Of a stretch of 64,000 bases of DNA, positions 18,559 to 26,836 are shown in pieces. Under the pieces are notes generated by a model. The model did not search any database. It was not told the origin of the DNA and saw only the letters and a list, made by a program, of their open reading frames with translations. Made by a program: the position numbers and the translations under genes. Positions within the stretch are counted from its first letter, which is position 1. Each line of letters begins with the position of its first letter. The DNA comes from Verrucomicrobiota bacterium (GTDB taxonomy: Bacteria; Verrucomicrobiota; Verrucomicrobiia; Limisphaerales; J093): NCBI GenBank assembly GCA_022710935.1, contig JAKLFY010000033.1, positions 1 through 64,000 on the forward strand, in the 5' to 3' direction.

Positions 18559-19362
18559 ATGTCATTGCCCGTTCAGCTCATATCCACGGATTTCGATGGC
18601 ACAATCTTCGCCGAATTCGAGAACCCGCCGGTGCCCGAAACCCTGCAACGACTGCTCCAGGATCTCCAGGCCCAGGGAGCCCGCTGGGTCATCAACACCG
18701 GACGCGACCTGACCAGCCTGATGGAGGCAGTGGCGCGGTCCGGCCTGAGCGTCCGGCCGGACTACCTGGTGCTCGTGGAACGTGAGATCTACATCCATCA
18801 GGATCACCGCTATGTCGGTCTGACGGATTGGAACGACCGCTGCGCGCGCGACCACGCGGCCCTCTACGAGCGAATGCGCGCCGATGTTCCGCGCCTGACG
18901 GCCTGGATCAACGAGCACTTCAACGCCGAAGTATACGCCGACCCCTGGTCCCCTCTCTGCCTCCTGGCCCGGTCCAATCCGGACACCGACGCCATCGAGG
19001 CCTTCCTCCGCGAGTACTGCCGCACCGTGCCGAACCTGACGATCACGCGCAACGACGTCTACGCCCGGTTCAGTCACACAGCGTACTCGAAGGGAACCGC
19101 CCTGACCGAGATCGCACGCCGCCTGGGAATCGCATCGGCCAACATCTTCGCGGTCGGCGATCATCTCAACGACCTGACCATGCTGAAGAAGGAAATCGCC
19201 GGATACCTGGCCGCCCCGTCCAATGCCTTGCCCGAGGTCAAGGCCGCCGTCCAGCAGCAAGGCGGCCTCGTCAGCCATCTCCCCCACGGCCACGGCGTGG
19301 CGCGCGCCTTGAAAACCGTCCTGACTCGCTTTCTTGCTGACTCGACACGGCCCTCTCCCTAA
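18559..19362 (+). CDS. HAD-superfamily phosphatase (Cof-like)
   Basis: The 267-residue protein carries DFDGTIF near its start (HAD motif I with the nucleophile Asp and acid/base Asp), NTGRDL (motif II region), SKGTALTEIARRLGI (motif III lysine region) and GDHLNDLTMLK (motif IV). This pattern and the C2-type cap size fit Cof/sucrose-phosphatase-like HAD enzymes acting on sugar or nucleotide phosphates in the cytoplasm. The substrate cannot be read from sequence. The following oxidoreductase starts 18 bp downstream, so the two may form one transcript. Confidence 0.88.
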   Translation: MSLPVQLISTDFDGTIFAEFENPPVPETLQRLLQDLQAQGARWVINTGRDLTSLMEAVARSGLSVRPDYLVLVEREIYIHQDHRYVGLTDWNDRCARDHAALYERMRADVPRLTAWINEHFNAEVYADPWSPLCLLARSNPDTDAIEAFLREYCRTVPNLTITRNDVYARFSHTAYSKGTALTEIARRLGIASANIFAVGDHLNDLTMLKKEIAGYLAAPSNALPEVKAAVQQQGGLVSHLPHGHGVARALKTVLTRFLADSTRPSP

Positions 19363-19380
19363 AACTCGACGCCACCTCGT

Positions 19381-20745
19381 ATGAACCCTCGACGACGTCC
19401 CGTTTCACAAGGCCCGACCGGACTCACCCGGCGCTGTTTTCTCCGTCGCGCCATCGCCCACTCGGCAATCCTCGTTGTGCCGGCGCGCGTGCTCGGGCGC
19501 GGCGGCCAGACCGCGCCGAGCATGAGGCTGAATCTGGCGTGCATCGGGGCCGGCGGACGCGGTCAAGCGGATCTCGATGGCGTGAAGAGCGAGGCCATTG
19601 TGGCTCTATGTGACGTCGACGAAACACGCGCCGCCGGGGCGTTGAAGGCGTTCCCGAAGGCGAAGTTCTTCACGGATTATCGGCGGTTGTACGATCGCAT
19701 CGAGAGCGAGATCGACGGCGTCGTGGTGGCCACTCCCGATCACACGCACGCCGTCGCCGCCCTCGGGGCGATCCGCATGGGCAAGCACGTCTATTGCGAA
19801 AAACCGCTCGCCCACTCGCTCGCCGAGGTCCGCGCCCTCACCCGCGCGGCACGCGGCGCCAAAATCATCACCCAGGTCGGCAACCAGGGACATTCCTCCG
19901 ATTCCATCCGGCAGTTCGTCGAGATGGTGCGGGCGGGCGCCATCGGCACCGTGGGGGAAATCCACTTGTGGAACCAAAACTCCTACCGGCCGCGCGCTCA
20001 CCGGACCCGGCCCCCGGCAGGCGACGCGCCCCCCTCGACCTTGCACTGGGATCTCTGGCTCGGACCCGCGCCGCAACGCCCTTACCATTCGGTCTACCAC
20101 CCCGGTCGATGGCGCGGCTGGGTCGATTTCGGAACCGGCATTATTGGCGATTGGACCTGTCACCAGCTCGATCCGTCTTATTGGGCGCTGGATCTGGGCA
20201 GTCCTGTCTCGGTCCAGGCGCAATCCGAGGAGTACGACGATGCCACCGTGCGCGCCGAGACTTTTCCCGCCGTGTCGACAGTCACATACGCATTCCCCGC
20301 CCGCGGCGAGCGACCGCCGGTCACGGTGAAGTGGTTTACCGGACGGCTTGCGCCGCGTCCGCAGGAACTCGAAGCCCAGCGTCAAATGCCACAGATCGGC
20401 GCCCTGGTCTTTGGCGACCGCGGTACCATCATGCACGGGTCGCACGGCGCGGGCGGAGCCCAGATCATCCCCGCGGAGAGAGACCGGGCCTACCAACGCC
20501 CGCCACAGACCATCCCGCGCGTCCCAGGGCACTACGAGGATTGGATTCGCGCCTGCAAGGAGGGCCGGGCGGCCGGGTCCGGCTTCGAGTATGGGGGGCC
20601 GTTGACCGAGGTGGCGTTGTTGGGGGTCCTGGCCCAGCGGTTCAACGGACAGAAACTCGAGTGGGACGCGGACGCGTTGAAGATCACGAACCATCCCGAG
20701 GCCAACCTGTGGGTGAATCCGCCCAGCCGGCCCGGTTGGGCGTAA
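19381..20745 (+). CDS. Tat-exported Gfo/Idh/MocA-family oxidoreductase
   Basis: The 454-residue protein has a twin-arginine-type leader (LTRRCFLRRAIAHSAILVVPARVL). A Rossmann domain follows with ACIGAGGRGQADL as dinucleotide loop, then ATPDHTH and VYCEKPLAHS, where the EKP motif is typical of the family. The C-terminal half has the family's second domain, including the WTCHQLDP block. Members oxidise or epimerise sugars and inositols using bound NAD(P). Many exported members of this type occur in Planctomycetota and Verrucomicrobiota, often of unknown substrate. It starts 18 bp after the HAD gene. Confidence 0.92.
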   Translation: MNPRRRPVSQGPTGLTRRCFLRRAIAHSAILVVPARVLGRGGQTAPSMRLNLACIGAGGRGQADLDGVKSEAIVALCDVDETRAAGALKAFPKAKFFTDYRRLYDRIESEIDGVVVATPDHTHAVAALGAIRMGKHVYCEKPLAHSLAEVRALTRAARGAKIITQVGNQGHSSDSIRQFVEMVRAGAIGTVGEIHLWNQNSYRPRAHRTRPPAGDAPPSTLHWDLWLGPAPQRPYHSVYHPGRWRGWVDFGTGIIGDWTCHQLDPSYWALDLGSPVSVQAQSEEYDDATVRAETFPAVSTVTYAFPARGERPPVTVKWFTGRLAPRPQELEAQRQMPQIGALVFGDRGTIMHGSHGAGGAQIIPAERDRAYQRPPQTIPRVPGHYEDWIRACKEGRAAGSGFEYGGPLTEVALLGVLAQRFNGQKLEWDADALKITNHPEANLWVNPPSRPGWA

Positions 20746-20809
20746 GATTCTTGATGCGGCCTATTGAAAACCGCGGCGGTCTTCCTATAGTGCCGCCCAC
20801 GATTGAGAA

Positions 20810-22750
20810 ATGAGCAACCTTAGGGACGACCAGCGGCCTTGGGACATCGCTGCCGCGCGTGGTCTTTATCACATTGACCGTTGGGGGGCGAATTACTTCG
20901 ACATCAACGAGGCGGGCCACGTGATCGCCAAACCGCAACAGGATTCTGGCGCGGTGGTGGACCTGACCGATGTCATCGAGGAAGCGAAGGGGCGGGGATT
21001 GAAATTCCCGCTGCTGATTCGTTTCCAGGACATCCTCAGGCACCGGGTCGAGTCGGTGAACCAGGCCTTTCGCACGTCGATCAAGGAATTCGAGTACAAG
21101 GGATCCTACCGCGGCGTGTTTCCGATCAAGGTCAATCAACTGCGCGAGGTGGTCGAGGAAATCCTGGATGCGGGCCAGTGCTACCAGTTCGGGCTCGAGG
21201 TCGGCAGCAAGCCGGAGCTCTTCGCGGGGTTGGCGCTGCAAAGCCAGGTGGGCAGTCTGATCATCTGCAACGGTTACAAGGACTCCGCCTACATCCGGAT
21301 GGCCCTGATGGGTCTGAAGCTCGGCAAGACGGTCATCCTGGTCGTCGAGAAACTCGAAGAATTGACCCAGATTCTCAAGGTCTCCAGGCAGGTTGGCGTC
21401 GATCCGCTCATCGGCGTCCGCGCCCGGCTGGCGAGCAAGGGCGGGGGCAAATGGGCCGAGAGCGCCGGCGAGAACGCCAAGTTCGGGTTGAACACGACCG
21501 AGTTGCTGGCCGCCGCCGATCTGCTGCGCGCCGAGAATCTCGGTCATTGTTTCAAACTGCTGCACTTTCACATCGGATCGCAGGTGCCGGACATCCTGAC
21601 GATCAAGAAGGCCGTCCAGGAGGCTGCGCGTTACTACGCCAAGCTGGTCAAGATGGGATTCCCGCTGCAGTACTTCGACACCGGCGGCGGCCTGGGGATC
21701 GATTACGACGGGAGCCGCTCCGCCTTCGACAGTTCGACCAACTACACGCTGCAGGAATACACCAACGACGTGGTCTATTACCTCGCCAGCGTCTGCAACG
21801 CCGAGCAGGTGCCCCATCCGGACATCGTCAGCGAAAGCGGGCGGGCGATCGTCGCCCACCACAGCGTGTTGATCGTCGAGGTCCTTGGCGCCATCGCCAA
21901 ACAATGCGATCTGCCCAACCTGGTCTACGGCGACACCGAGCACACGATGGTGCGGGAGCTGATCGACATGAAGGAGAACCTCGACAGGCGCAACAAGCTC
22001 GAGGCCTTCCACGACGCCCTCGATCGCAAAGAGCACGCCCAGAACATGTTCACGCTCGGCCTGCTCGATCTTCCCGACCGCGCCAAGATCGAGAACCTGT
22101 ACTGGGAGATCGGCGAGAAGGTGGTGCAGAGCTTCCGCGGCCAGGCCCACGTGCCCGAGGAAATCCTCAGGCTCGAAGACAGTCTCTGCGACCAGTATCT
22201 CTGCAACTTCTCCGTGTTCCAGTCCTTGCTCGATCATTGGGCCTTGGGCCAGTTGTTCCCGATCATGCCGATCAGCCGGCTCGACGAACGCCCCACCCGC
22301 GAGGCCATCCTGGTGGACATCACCTGCGATTCCGACGGCCAGGTGGACAAGTTCATCGATCTGCGGGACGTCCGCCACACGCTGCCCCTCCACAAACTGG
22401 TCCGTGGCAACGGCCAGCCCGAGCCGTACTACCTCGGTTTCTTCCTGCTCGGCGCCTATCAGGACATCATGGGCGATCTCCACAACCTGTTCGGACGCGT
22501 CAACGAGGTCCATGTCTTCCTCGAACCGGACGAGCCGTGCGGCTATTACGTCGAGGAGATCATCGAAGGCGCCACCATCGGCCAATCCCTGGCCTCGGTG
22601 CAGTACGACGAAAACGAGCTCAAGCGACAAATGAAGGCCCAGGTGGATGAAGCGATTCGCACGGACCGCCTCAAGCCTTCGGAAGCCATGCGTCTGCTCG
22701 ACGAATACGAGCACGGCCTCAAGGAGTACACCTATCTGGCCAAGCATTGA
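20810..22750 (+). CDS. speA: Biosynthetic arginine decarboxylase
   Basis: The 646-residue enzyme is full length for SpeA. It has the PLP-lysine block GVFPIKVNQLREVV (lysine near residue 108), the LEVGSKPEL segment, HFHIGSQ, TGGGLGIDYDGS and the C-terminal-half LVYGDTEHTMVREL region. It converts arginine to agmatine plus CO2, the first step of the agmatine route to putrescine and spermidine, using PLP and Mg in the cytoplasm. No agmatinase or agmatine deiminase is adjacent. The spermidine-synthase-like genes at 2245 and 13601-15240 are the only other polyamine-like genes visible. Confidence 0.96.
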   Translation: MSNLRDDQRPWDIAAARGLYHIDRWGANYFDINEAGHVIAKPQQDSGAVVDLTDVIEEAKGRGLKFPLLIRFQDILRHRVESVNQAFRTSIKEFEYKGSYRGVFPIKVNQLREVVEEILDAGQCYQFGLEVGSKPELFAGLALQSQVGSLIICNGYKDSAYIRMALMGLKLGKTVILVVEKLEELTQILKVSRQVGVDPLIGVRARLASKGGGKWAESAGENAKFGLNTTELLAAADLLRAENLGHCFKLLHFHIGSQVPDILTIKKAVQEAARYYAKLVKMGFPLQYFDTGGGLGIDYDGSRSAFDSSTNYTLQEYTNDVVYYLASVCNAEQVPHPDIVSESGRAIVAHHSVLIVEVLGAIAKQCDLPNLVYGDTEHTMVRELIDMKENLDRRNKLEAFHDALDRKEHAQNMFTLGLLDLPDRAKIENLYWEIGEKVVQSFRGQAHVPEEILRLEDSLCDQYLCNFSVFQSLLDHWALGQLFPIMPISRLDERPTREAILVDITCDSDGQVDKFIDLRDVRHTLPLHKLVRGNGQPEPYYLGFFLLGAYQDIMGDLHNLFGRVNEVHVFLEPDEPCGYYVEEIIEGATIGQSLASVQYDENELKRQMKAQVDEAIRTDRLKPSEAMRLLDEYEHGLKEYTYLAKH

Positions 22751-22756
22751 CAGCGC

Positions 22757-23470
22757 GTGCTCCTGCCCCAGGTCAATGCCCCGCCCCGCCCGGTCGAATC
22801 CGCATCGGCCACCGATCTGATGGTGGCGCTCAGCCGCCTGGTGCGCGGCTTGTCAGCCCTGTTCTGGGGGTTGCCACTCGCGTTGGTCGTCTCGGTGCAG
22901 ACGGCCCGCACCAGTCTCCTCGCCGGTCTGGGCCTGCTCCCCCCCCTGCTCGCCAACGGCCTTCTCTGCTACGCCCTCCACCAGATGCGCCACTTCCAGC
23001 GCTCCGAACGGGTGTGGCACCACGCCCGCGAGCGCGCCCTCGTGTTCGCCTCGATCAACGTCGGTCTCTCGCCGTTCCTGTATTGGTGGCGGGTCATGCC
23101 GGATGTGATCCACTTTCAATTCGCCGTCCTGGTCCTTGCCCTGTCCGGTCTGATGCTCCTCTTCACCGTCAATCAAATGCTCCAGCGCCTGACGGCCATG
23201 CTGCCCGACGAGACGCTGCGAATCGAAGCCAGGCTTTTCACCACGCTCAATCTCTATCTCATGCTCGCGACGGCTCTGCTGGGCGCGGGCTGGGTCGGCC
23301 TGGCCCAAATGGGACAGCCGCCTCTGGCGCTTTTGCTGATGCTCGACATCGCCACCCGGGTGGGCGTGTTGCTGATGTTGTTGCTTGTCCTGCTCCCGCT
23401 CGCGCTGACCATGGCCCTGATCTGGAGGATCAAGGAGACCATCCTCGCCAGCGTCTTCACCTCGCGCTAG
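22757..23470 (+). CDS. Multi-pass membrane protein of unknown function
   Basis: The frame begins with GTG 22757, six bases after speA ends, and encodes 237 residues with about six hydrophobic stretches (LFWGLPLALVVSV, LLAGLGLLPPLLANGLL, FAVLVLALSGLMLLF, YLMLATALLGAGWVGL, and ALLLMLDIATRVGVLLMLLLVLLP). The loop after the second segment is rich in His, Arg and aromatic residues. I do not recognise the family. Close spacing suggests co-transcription with speA; a polyamine-transport role would be a guess. Confidence 0.7.
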   Translation: MLLPQVNAPPRPVESASATDLMVALSRLVRGLSALFWGLPLALVVSVQTARTSLLAGLGLLPPLLANGLLCYALHQMRHFQRSERVWHHARERALVFASINVGLSPFLYWWRVMPDVIHFQFAVLVLALSGLMLLFTVNQMLQRLTAMLPDETLRIEARLFTTLNLYLMLATALLGAGWVGLAQMGQPPLALLLMLDIATRVGVLLMLLLVLLPLALTMALIWRIKETILASVFTSR

Positions 23471-23498
23471 CCTGCATTTCCCACCACTTCTTGCCACC

Positions 23499-23556
23499 GC
23501 GAAGCCGGAGTTCACAAGAGAAGTCAGCATGCAGGCCAGGAAAGCAACACCACGCA
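23499..23556. repeat. Dispersed 58-bp repeat, copy A
   Basis: This block closely matches 56232-56289, with most positions identical, including gcgaagccggagt and cacaagagaagtc followed by gcatgcagg. The copy contains the ATG used as the start of the SNF2 helicase gene. The other copy sits at the 5' edge of the DUF218 gene. Confidence 0.75.
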
Positions 23557-26500
23557 CGGGTTGTGTCGAACTGACATCCGATCTGCTCGCGCGGGTGGCG
23601 GGCTGGCGCGTGATGCAGGAGGCCCGCGCACTCCTGGCCGGCGGCAATGTCCACGAGTCGAGTTGGGCGCCGCCACGCCTCGAGGGTCTGGTCCGCGAGG
23701 GTGCGACCAAATACCGGACCGGCCTGGTGCTGCGGAGCGCGATTGACGTCGACACCCTCTGCTCCTGTCGCCGCGCCCGCATCGAAGGCGCGATCTGCGC
23801 CCATGCCGTTGCCGCGGGACTCCATTGGCTGGCCACCCGGCAACCCGCCGCTCACCCGATCCCCCCCTCTCCTCCCGCGCGCGGGGCCACGACAACAACC
23901 GTCCGAAAGGATGCCGCGTCTGGCCATCCGGGTTCGCGCGCCCCGGAGTTGCAGCCCCGGCGCGCCCTGCGGCGCGCAGCCCCCGGCGAAGCGGCCGAGG
24001 AGATCGAGATCCGGATCATCTTTCCGCCCAACCTCGAACAGGCGATGGCGAAAGGGAAAGTGATGCTGGTGTTCGAGGCGGTTCGCTCAGGGCGCTGCGT
24101 CCCGCTGAATATGCTGCCGCTCGATGTGCCGTTCCTGCTCAGTCCCGCCGATGCGTCCGTACTCGACACCATCGAGATCCTGACGGCGGACGGGGTGCCG
24201 GCGATGCTGCTCCTTGGCGGATCCGACCTGGGACAGTTGCTGCCCAAGCTGGCTGGACATTCCGGCCTGTCCCTGGGGCGCGGACGCCCGCTCGAAATCT
24301 CGCTCGATGCGATTTCGTGGCCGGTGCGTGCGGCACTCGAAGCCTCGGGCCAGATCATGCTGCGGCTCGATGGATCGGTCCCCGCTGTGTTGACGACAGG
24401 CGAAGTCGACTGGTGCCTGCGCGGCAACCGGCTGCAACCGCTCCGTTTGCCCACAGCGGCACGGGGTTTGGCGCGCGGAGCGGTCCGCCTCGAACGCGCG
24501 CGCGTGCCTGCCTTCCTCAGCCAGGACTGGCCTGGCCTTGTCGCAGACGGTCACGCGCAGGCCAGTTTCGATCTGTCGGACTTTGTTCTCGAAACGGAGC
24601 CACCGCGCTTCCGACTGCGCCTCGAAGGCAGTCTCGCCCGGATTGAAGCCCGACTGACATGCGACTATGCCGGACACGCCGTGGCGCCAGTCCATGGTGT
24701 CGTCGAGCCGCTCTGCTTCCCCGATGCCGCGTGCCCGACGCGCTATACCCTGCGCGATCCCGGGGCCGAACAAGCGGCGCTCGAACGCCTCGCCCAGTGC
24801 GGTTTCACCGGGCCGGATCGAAACAACCGTTTTCTCCTGGACGGCGAGACGGCTGTTCTGAACTTTTTCGCGCGCGTGTTTCCCCGACTGCAACGGGAGT
24901 GGGATGTCGAGTTGGAGCCGCGGCTCGATGGGGCGGCGAAGACCAGGCTCGAACGGATCGAGCCGGAATTGGTCGTCACGCCTTCCGGCGAACAGTGGTT
25001 CGATCTGACGGTCGCATTTGCGTCGGCTGGCGGCGAGCGATTCTCCGCCGCGGACATTCAGCGGCTCGTGTTGGCCGGCCAAAGCCATGTCCGCCTTCGC
25101 AGCGGACGGCTGGCGTTGATCGACACGGGCGCTGTCGAGGAACTGCAACAGGTGTTGCTCGATTGCGAGCCGCAGCAGACCGCCCAAGGCTACCGGCTGG
25201 CAAACGCGCAGGCGGATTTCGTCGAGTCCACATTGAGGAAGCACGCAGGATGGCGACTCGATGCGCCCCGCGCATGGCTCGACCGCACGGCTCGGCCGGT
25301 CGACGCGGCCGCGCGCGAATGTCCTCCTTTGGGGAGCTTGGACGCCGTGCTTCGTCCTTATCAAAAGCAGGGCGTGGCGTGGCTGTGGTTCCTGCGCAGG
25401 CACGGTTTTGGCGGGATTCTGGCCGATGAGATGGGTCTGGGGAAGACGCTTCAGACGCTGGCTGTTGTCACGGCCGCCCAGACCCAAATCGAGCCGGGAT
25501 CACGCCCCTTGCCCAACCTTGTAGTCTGCCCGACGAGCCTTGTTTTCAACTGGGTCGCCGAGGCGGCCAGGTTCGTTCCCGCCTTGCGGGTTCTCCCGTT
25601 GCAGGGGCCGGAGCGCCAGACGCGCTTCGCGGAGATTCCGCGCCACGATCTGATCGTCACCAGCTACGCGCTGATCCGGCGCGATCTCGAGCACTATCGC
25701 GCGATCGAGTTTGACACGGTTGTGCTTGACGAGGCGCAGCACATCAAGAACCGCGAGACGCAGAACGCCCAGGCGGTGAAAGCCATCCGCGCCCGGCACC
25801 GGCTGGTGCTCACCGGCACGCCGCTCGAAAACTCGGTGCTCGATCTGTGGTCCATCTTCGATTTCCTGATGCCGGGCTATCTGGGCAAGGCGCGGGACTT
25901 CCGCGAGCGCTATGAAATCCCCATCACGCGCGATCGCGATCGCGCCGTGCAGGACCGTCTCTCGCGCCGGGTCCGCGCGTTTCTCCTGCGCCGTGTGAAG
26001 CGCGATGTGACGCCGGATCTCCCGGAGAAGATCGAACAGGTGGCCCTCTGCGACCTGACGTCCGACCAGGCGGCGGTCTATCGCCAGGTGCTCGAAACCG
26101 GGCGACGCGAGGTTCTCGAAACAGTCGGCTCCCAAGGACTGGCTCGAAGCCGGATGGTCATCCTCACCACGTTGTTGCGGCTCCGCCAGGTATGCTGCGA
26201 CCTGCGGCTTCTCGACCTGCCGATGGTCGAAGGCGCCGCCCCCTCGGGAAAACTCGAAATGTTCGAGGAGTTGATCGAGGAAGTGATTGACGGCGGGCAC
26301 CGCGCGCTGGTGTTCAGCCAGTTCACTTCGATGCTCGCCCTCATCCGGGATCGGCTGACGGTTCGAGGGATCGAGTTCTGTTACCTGGATGGCGCAACAC
26401 CGGATCGGGGCGGAGTCGTCCGCCGTTTCCAGGACCACGCCGACATCCCGGTCTTCCTGATCAGCCTCAAGGCCGGCGGGACCGGCCTGAACCTGACCGG

Positions 26501-26750
26501 CGCGGATACTGTGATTCATTTCGATCCCTGGTGGAACCCGGCGGTGGAAGCGCAGGCGACCGATCGCGCCCATCGGCTGGGCCAGAAACGCGTGGTGACG
26601 AGCTATCGCCTGATCGCGCGAGGAACGGTCGAGGAAAAGATCCTGAGTCTGCAAAGCCGCAAGCGCGAGGTCATCGACGCCCTGCTGGACGGGGAGGACC
26701 GGTCGGGCGGCGACCTGAGCTGGGAAGAGATTCAGGATCTCCTTGCCTGA
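23529..26750 (+). CDS. SWIM zinc-finger SNF2-family helicase
   Basis: The 1073-residue protein begins with a SWIM zinc finger (CSC ... CAH, residues about 77-92). A long middle region follows, then a Swi2/Snf2 ATPase: ADEMGLGKT (about 632-640), LDEAQHIK (DEAQ box, about 733), LTGTPLENS and the C-terminal TDRAHRLGQ. It ends with the usual VEEKIL block. Such proteins move along duplex DNA and may remodel nucleoprotein or remove stalled polymerase, as RapA does; the exact role of the SWIM-SNF2 class is not established. The start codon lies inside a dispersed repeat, so the first 8-10 residues are repeat-derived. Confidence 0.92.
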   Translation: MQARKATPRTGCVELTSDLLARVAGWRVMQEARALLAGGNVHESSWAPPRLEGLVREGATKYRTGLVLRSAIDVDTLCSCRRARIEGAICAHAVAAGLHWLATRQPAAHPIPPSPPARGATTTTVRKDAASGHPGSRAPELQPRRALRRAAPGEAAEEIEIRIIFPPNLEQAMAKGKVMLVFEAVRSGRCVPLNMLPLDVPFLLSPADASVLDTIEILTADGVPAMLLLGGSDLGQLLPKLAGHSGLSLGRGRPLEISLDAISWPVRAALEASGQIMLRLDGSVPAVLTTGEVDWCLRGNRLQPLRLPTAARGLARGAVRLERARVPAFLSQDWPGLVADGHAQASFDLSDFVLETEPPRFRLRLEGSLARIEARLTCDYAGHAVAPVHGVVEPLCFPDAACPTRYTLRDPGAEQAALERLAQCGFTGPDRNNRFLLDGETAVLNFFARVFPRLQREWDVELEPRLDGAAKTRLERIEPELVVTPSGEQWFDLTVAFASAGGERFSAADIQRLVLAGQSHVRLRSGRLALIDTGAVEELQQVLLDCEPQQTAQGYRLANAQADFVESTLRKHAGWRLDAPRAWLDRTARPVDAAARECPPLGSLDAVLRPYQKQGVAWLWFLRRHGFGGILADEMGLGKTLQTLAVVTAAQTQIEPGSRPLPNLVVCPTSLVFNWVAEAARFVPALRVLPLQGPERQTRFAEIPRHDLIVTSYALIRRDLEHYRAIEFDTVVLDEAQHIKNRETQNAQAVKAIRARHRLVLTGTPLENSVLDLWSIFDFLMPGYLGKARDFRERYEIPITRDRDRAVQDRLSRRVRAFLLRRVKRDVTPDLPEKIEQVALCDLTSDQAAVYRQVLETGRREVLETVGSQGLARSRMVILTTLLRLRQVCCDLRLLDLPMVEGAAPSGKLEMFEELIEEVIDGGHRALVFSQFTSMLALIRDRLTVRGIEFCYLDGATPDRGGVVRRFQDHADIPVFLISLKAGGTGLNLTGADTVIHFDPWWNPAVEAQATDRAHRLGQKRVVTSYRLIARGTVEEKILSLQSRKREVIDALLDGEDRSGGDLSWEEIQDLLA

Positions 26751-26767
26751 CCGTGAACCGTCCAGAC

Positions 26768-26800
26768 AAAAAAAAGAGCCCGCAGGTGGACCTGCGGGCT
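26768..26800 (-). terminator. Rho-independent terminator after the prsT-like gene
   Basis: An 11-bp perfect stem (AGCCCGCAGGT / ACCTGCGGGCT) with a two-base loop lies at 26777-26800. On the minus strand it is followed by an eight-base T run (26768-26775), a textbook terminator 37 bp past the TPR gene's stop. The hairpin may also stop plus-strand transcripts from the helicase gene, although no T run follows in that direction. Confidence 0.88.
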
Positions 26801-26836
26801 GTGTGGGGGGTTGTCTGGGGTTGGGTGCGAGCGGCT

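Noticed and set aside
20684-22747. 687-codon antisense frame over speA
   Set aside because: The plus strand encodes a full-length SpeA with all active-site blocks. The antisense product is a repetitive Leu/Val/Asp-rich shadow.
24087-25487. Antisense frame inside the SNF2 gene
   Set aside because: There are no recognisable motifs; the sense strand carries continuous helicase motifs.
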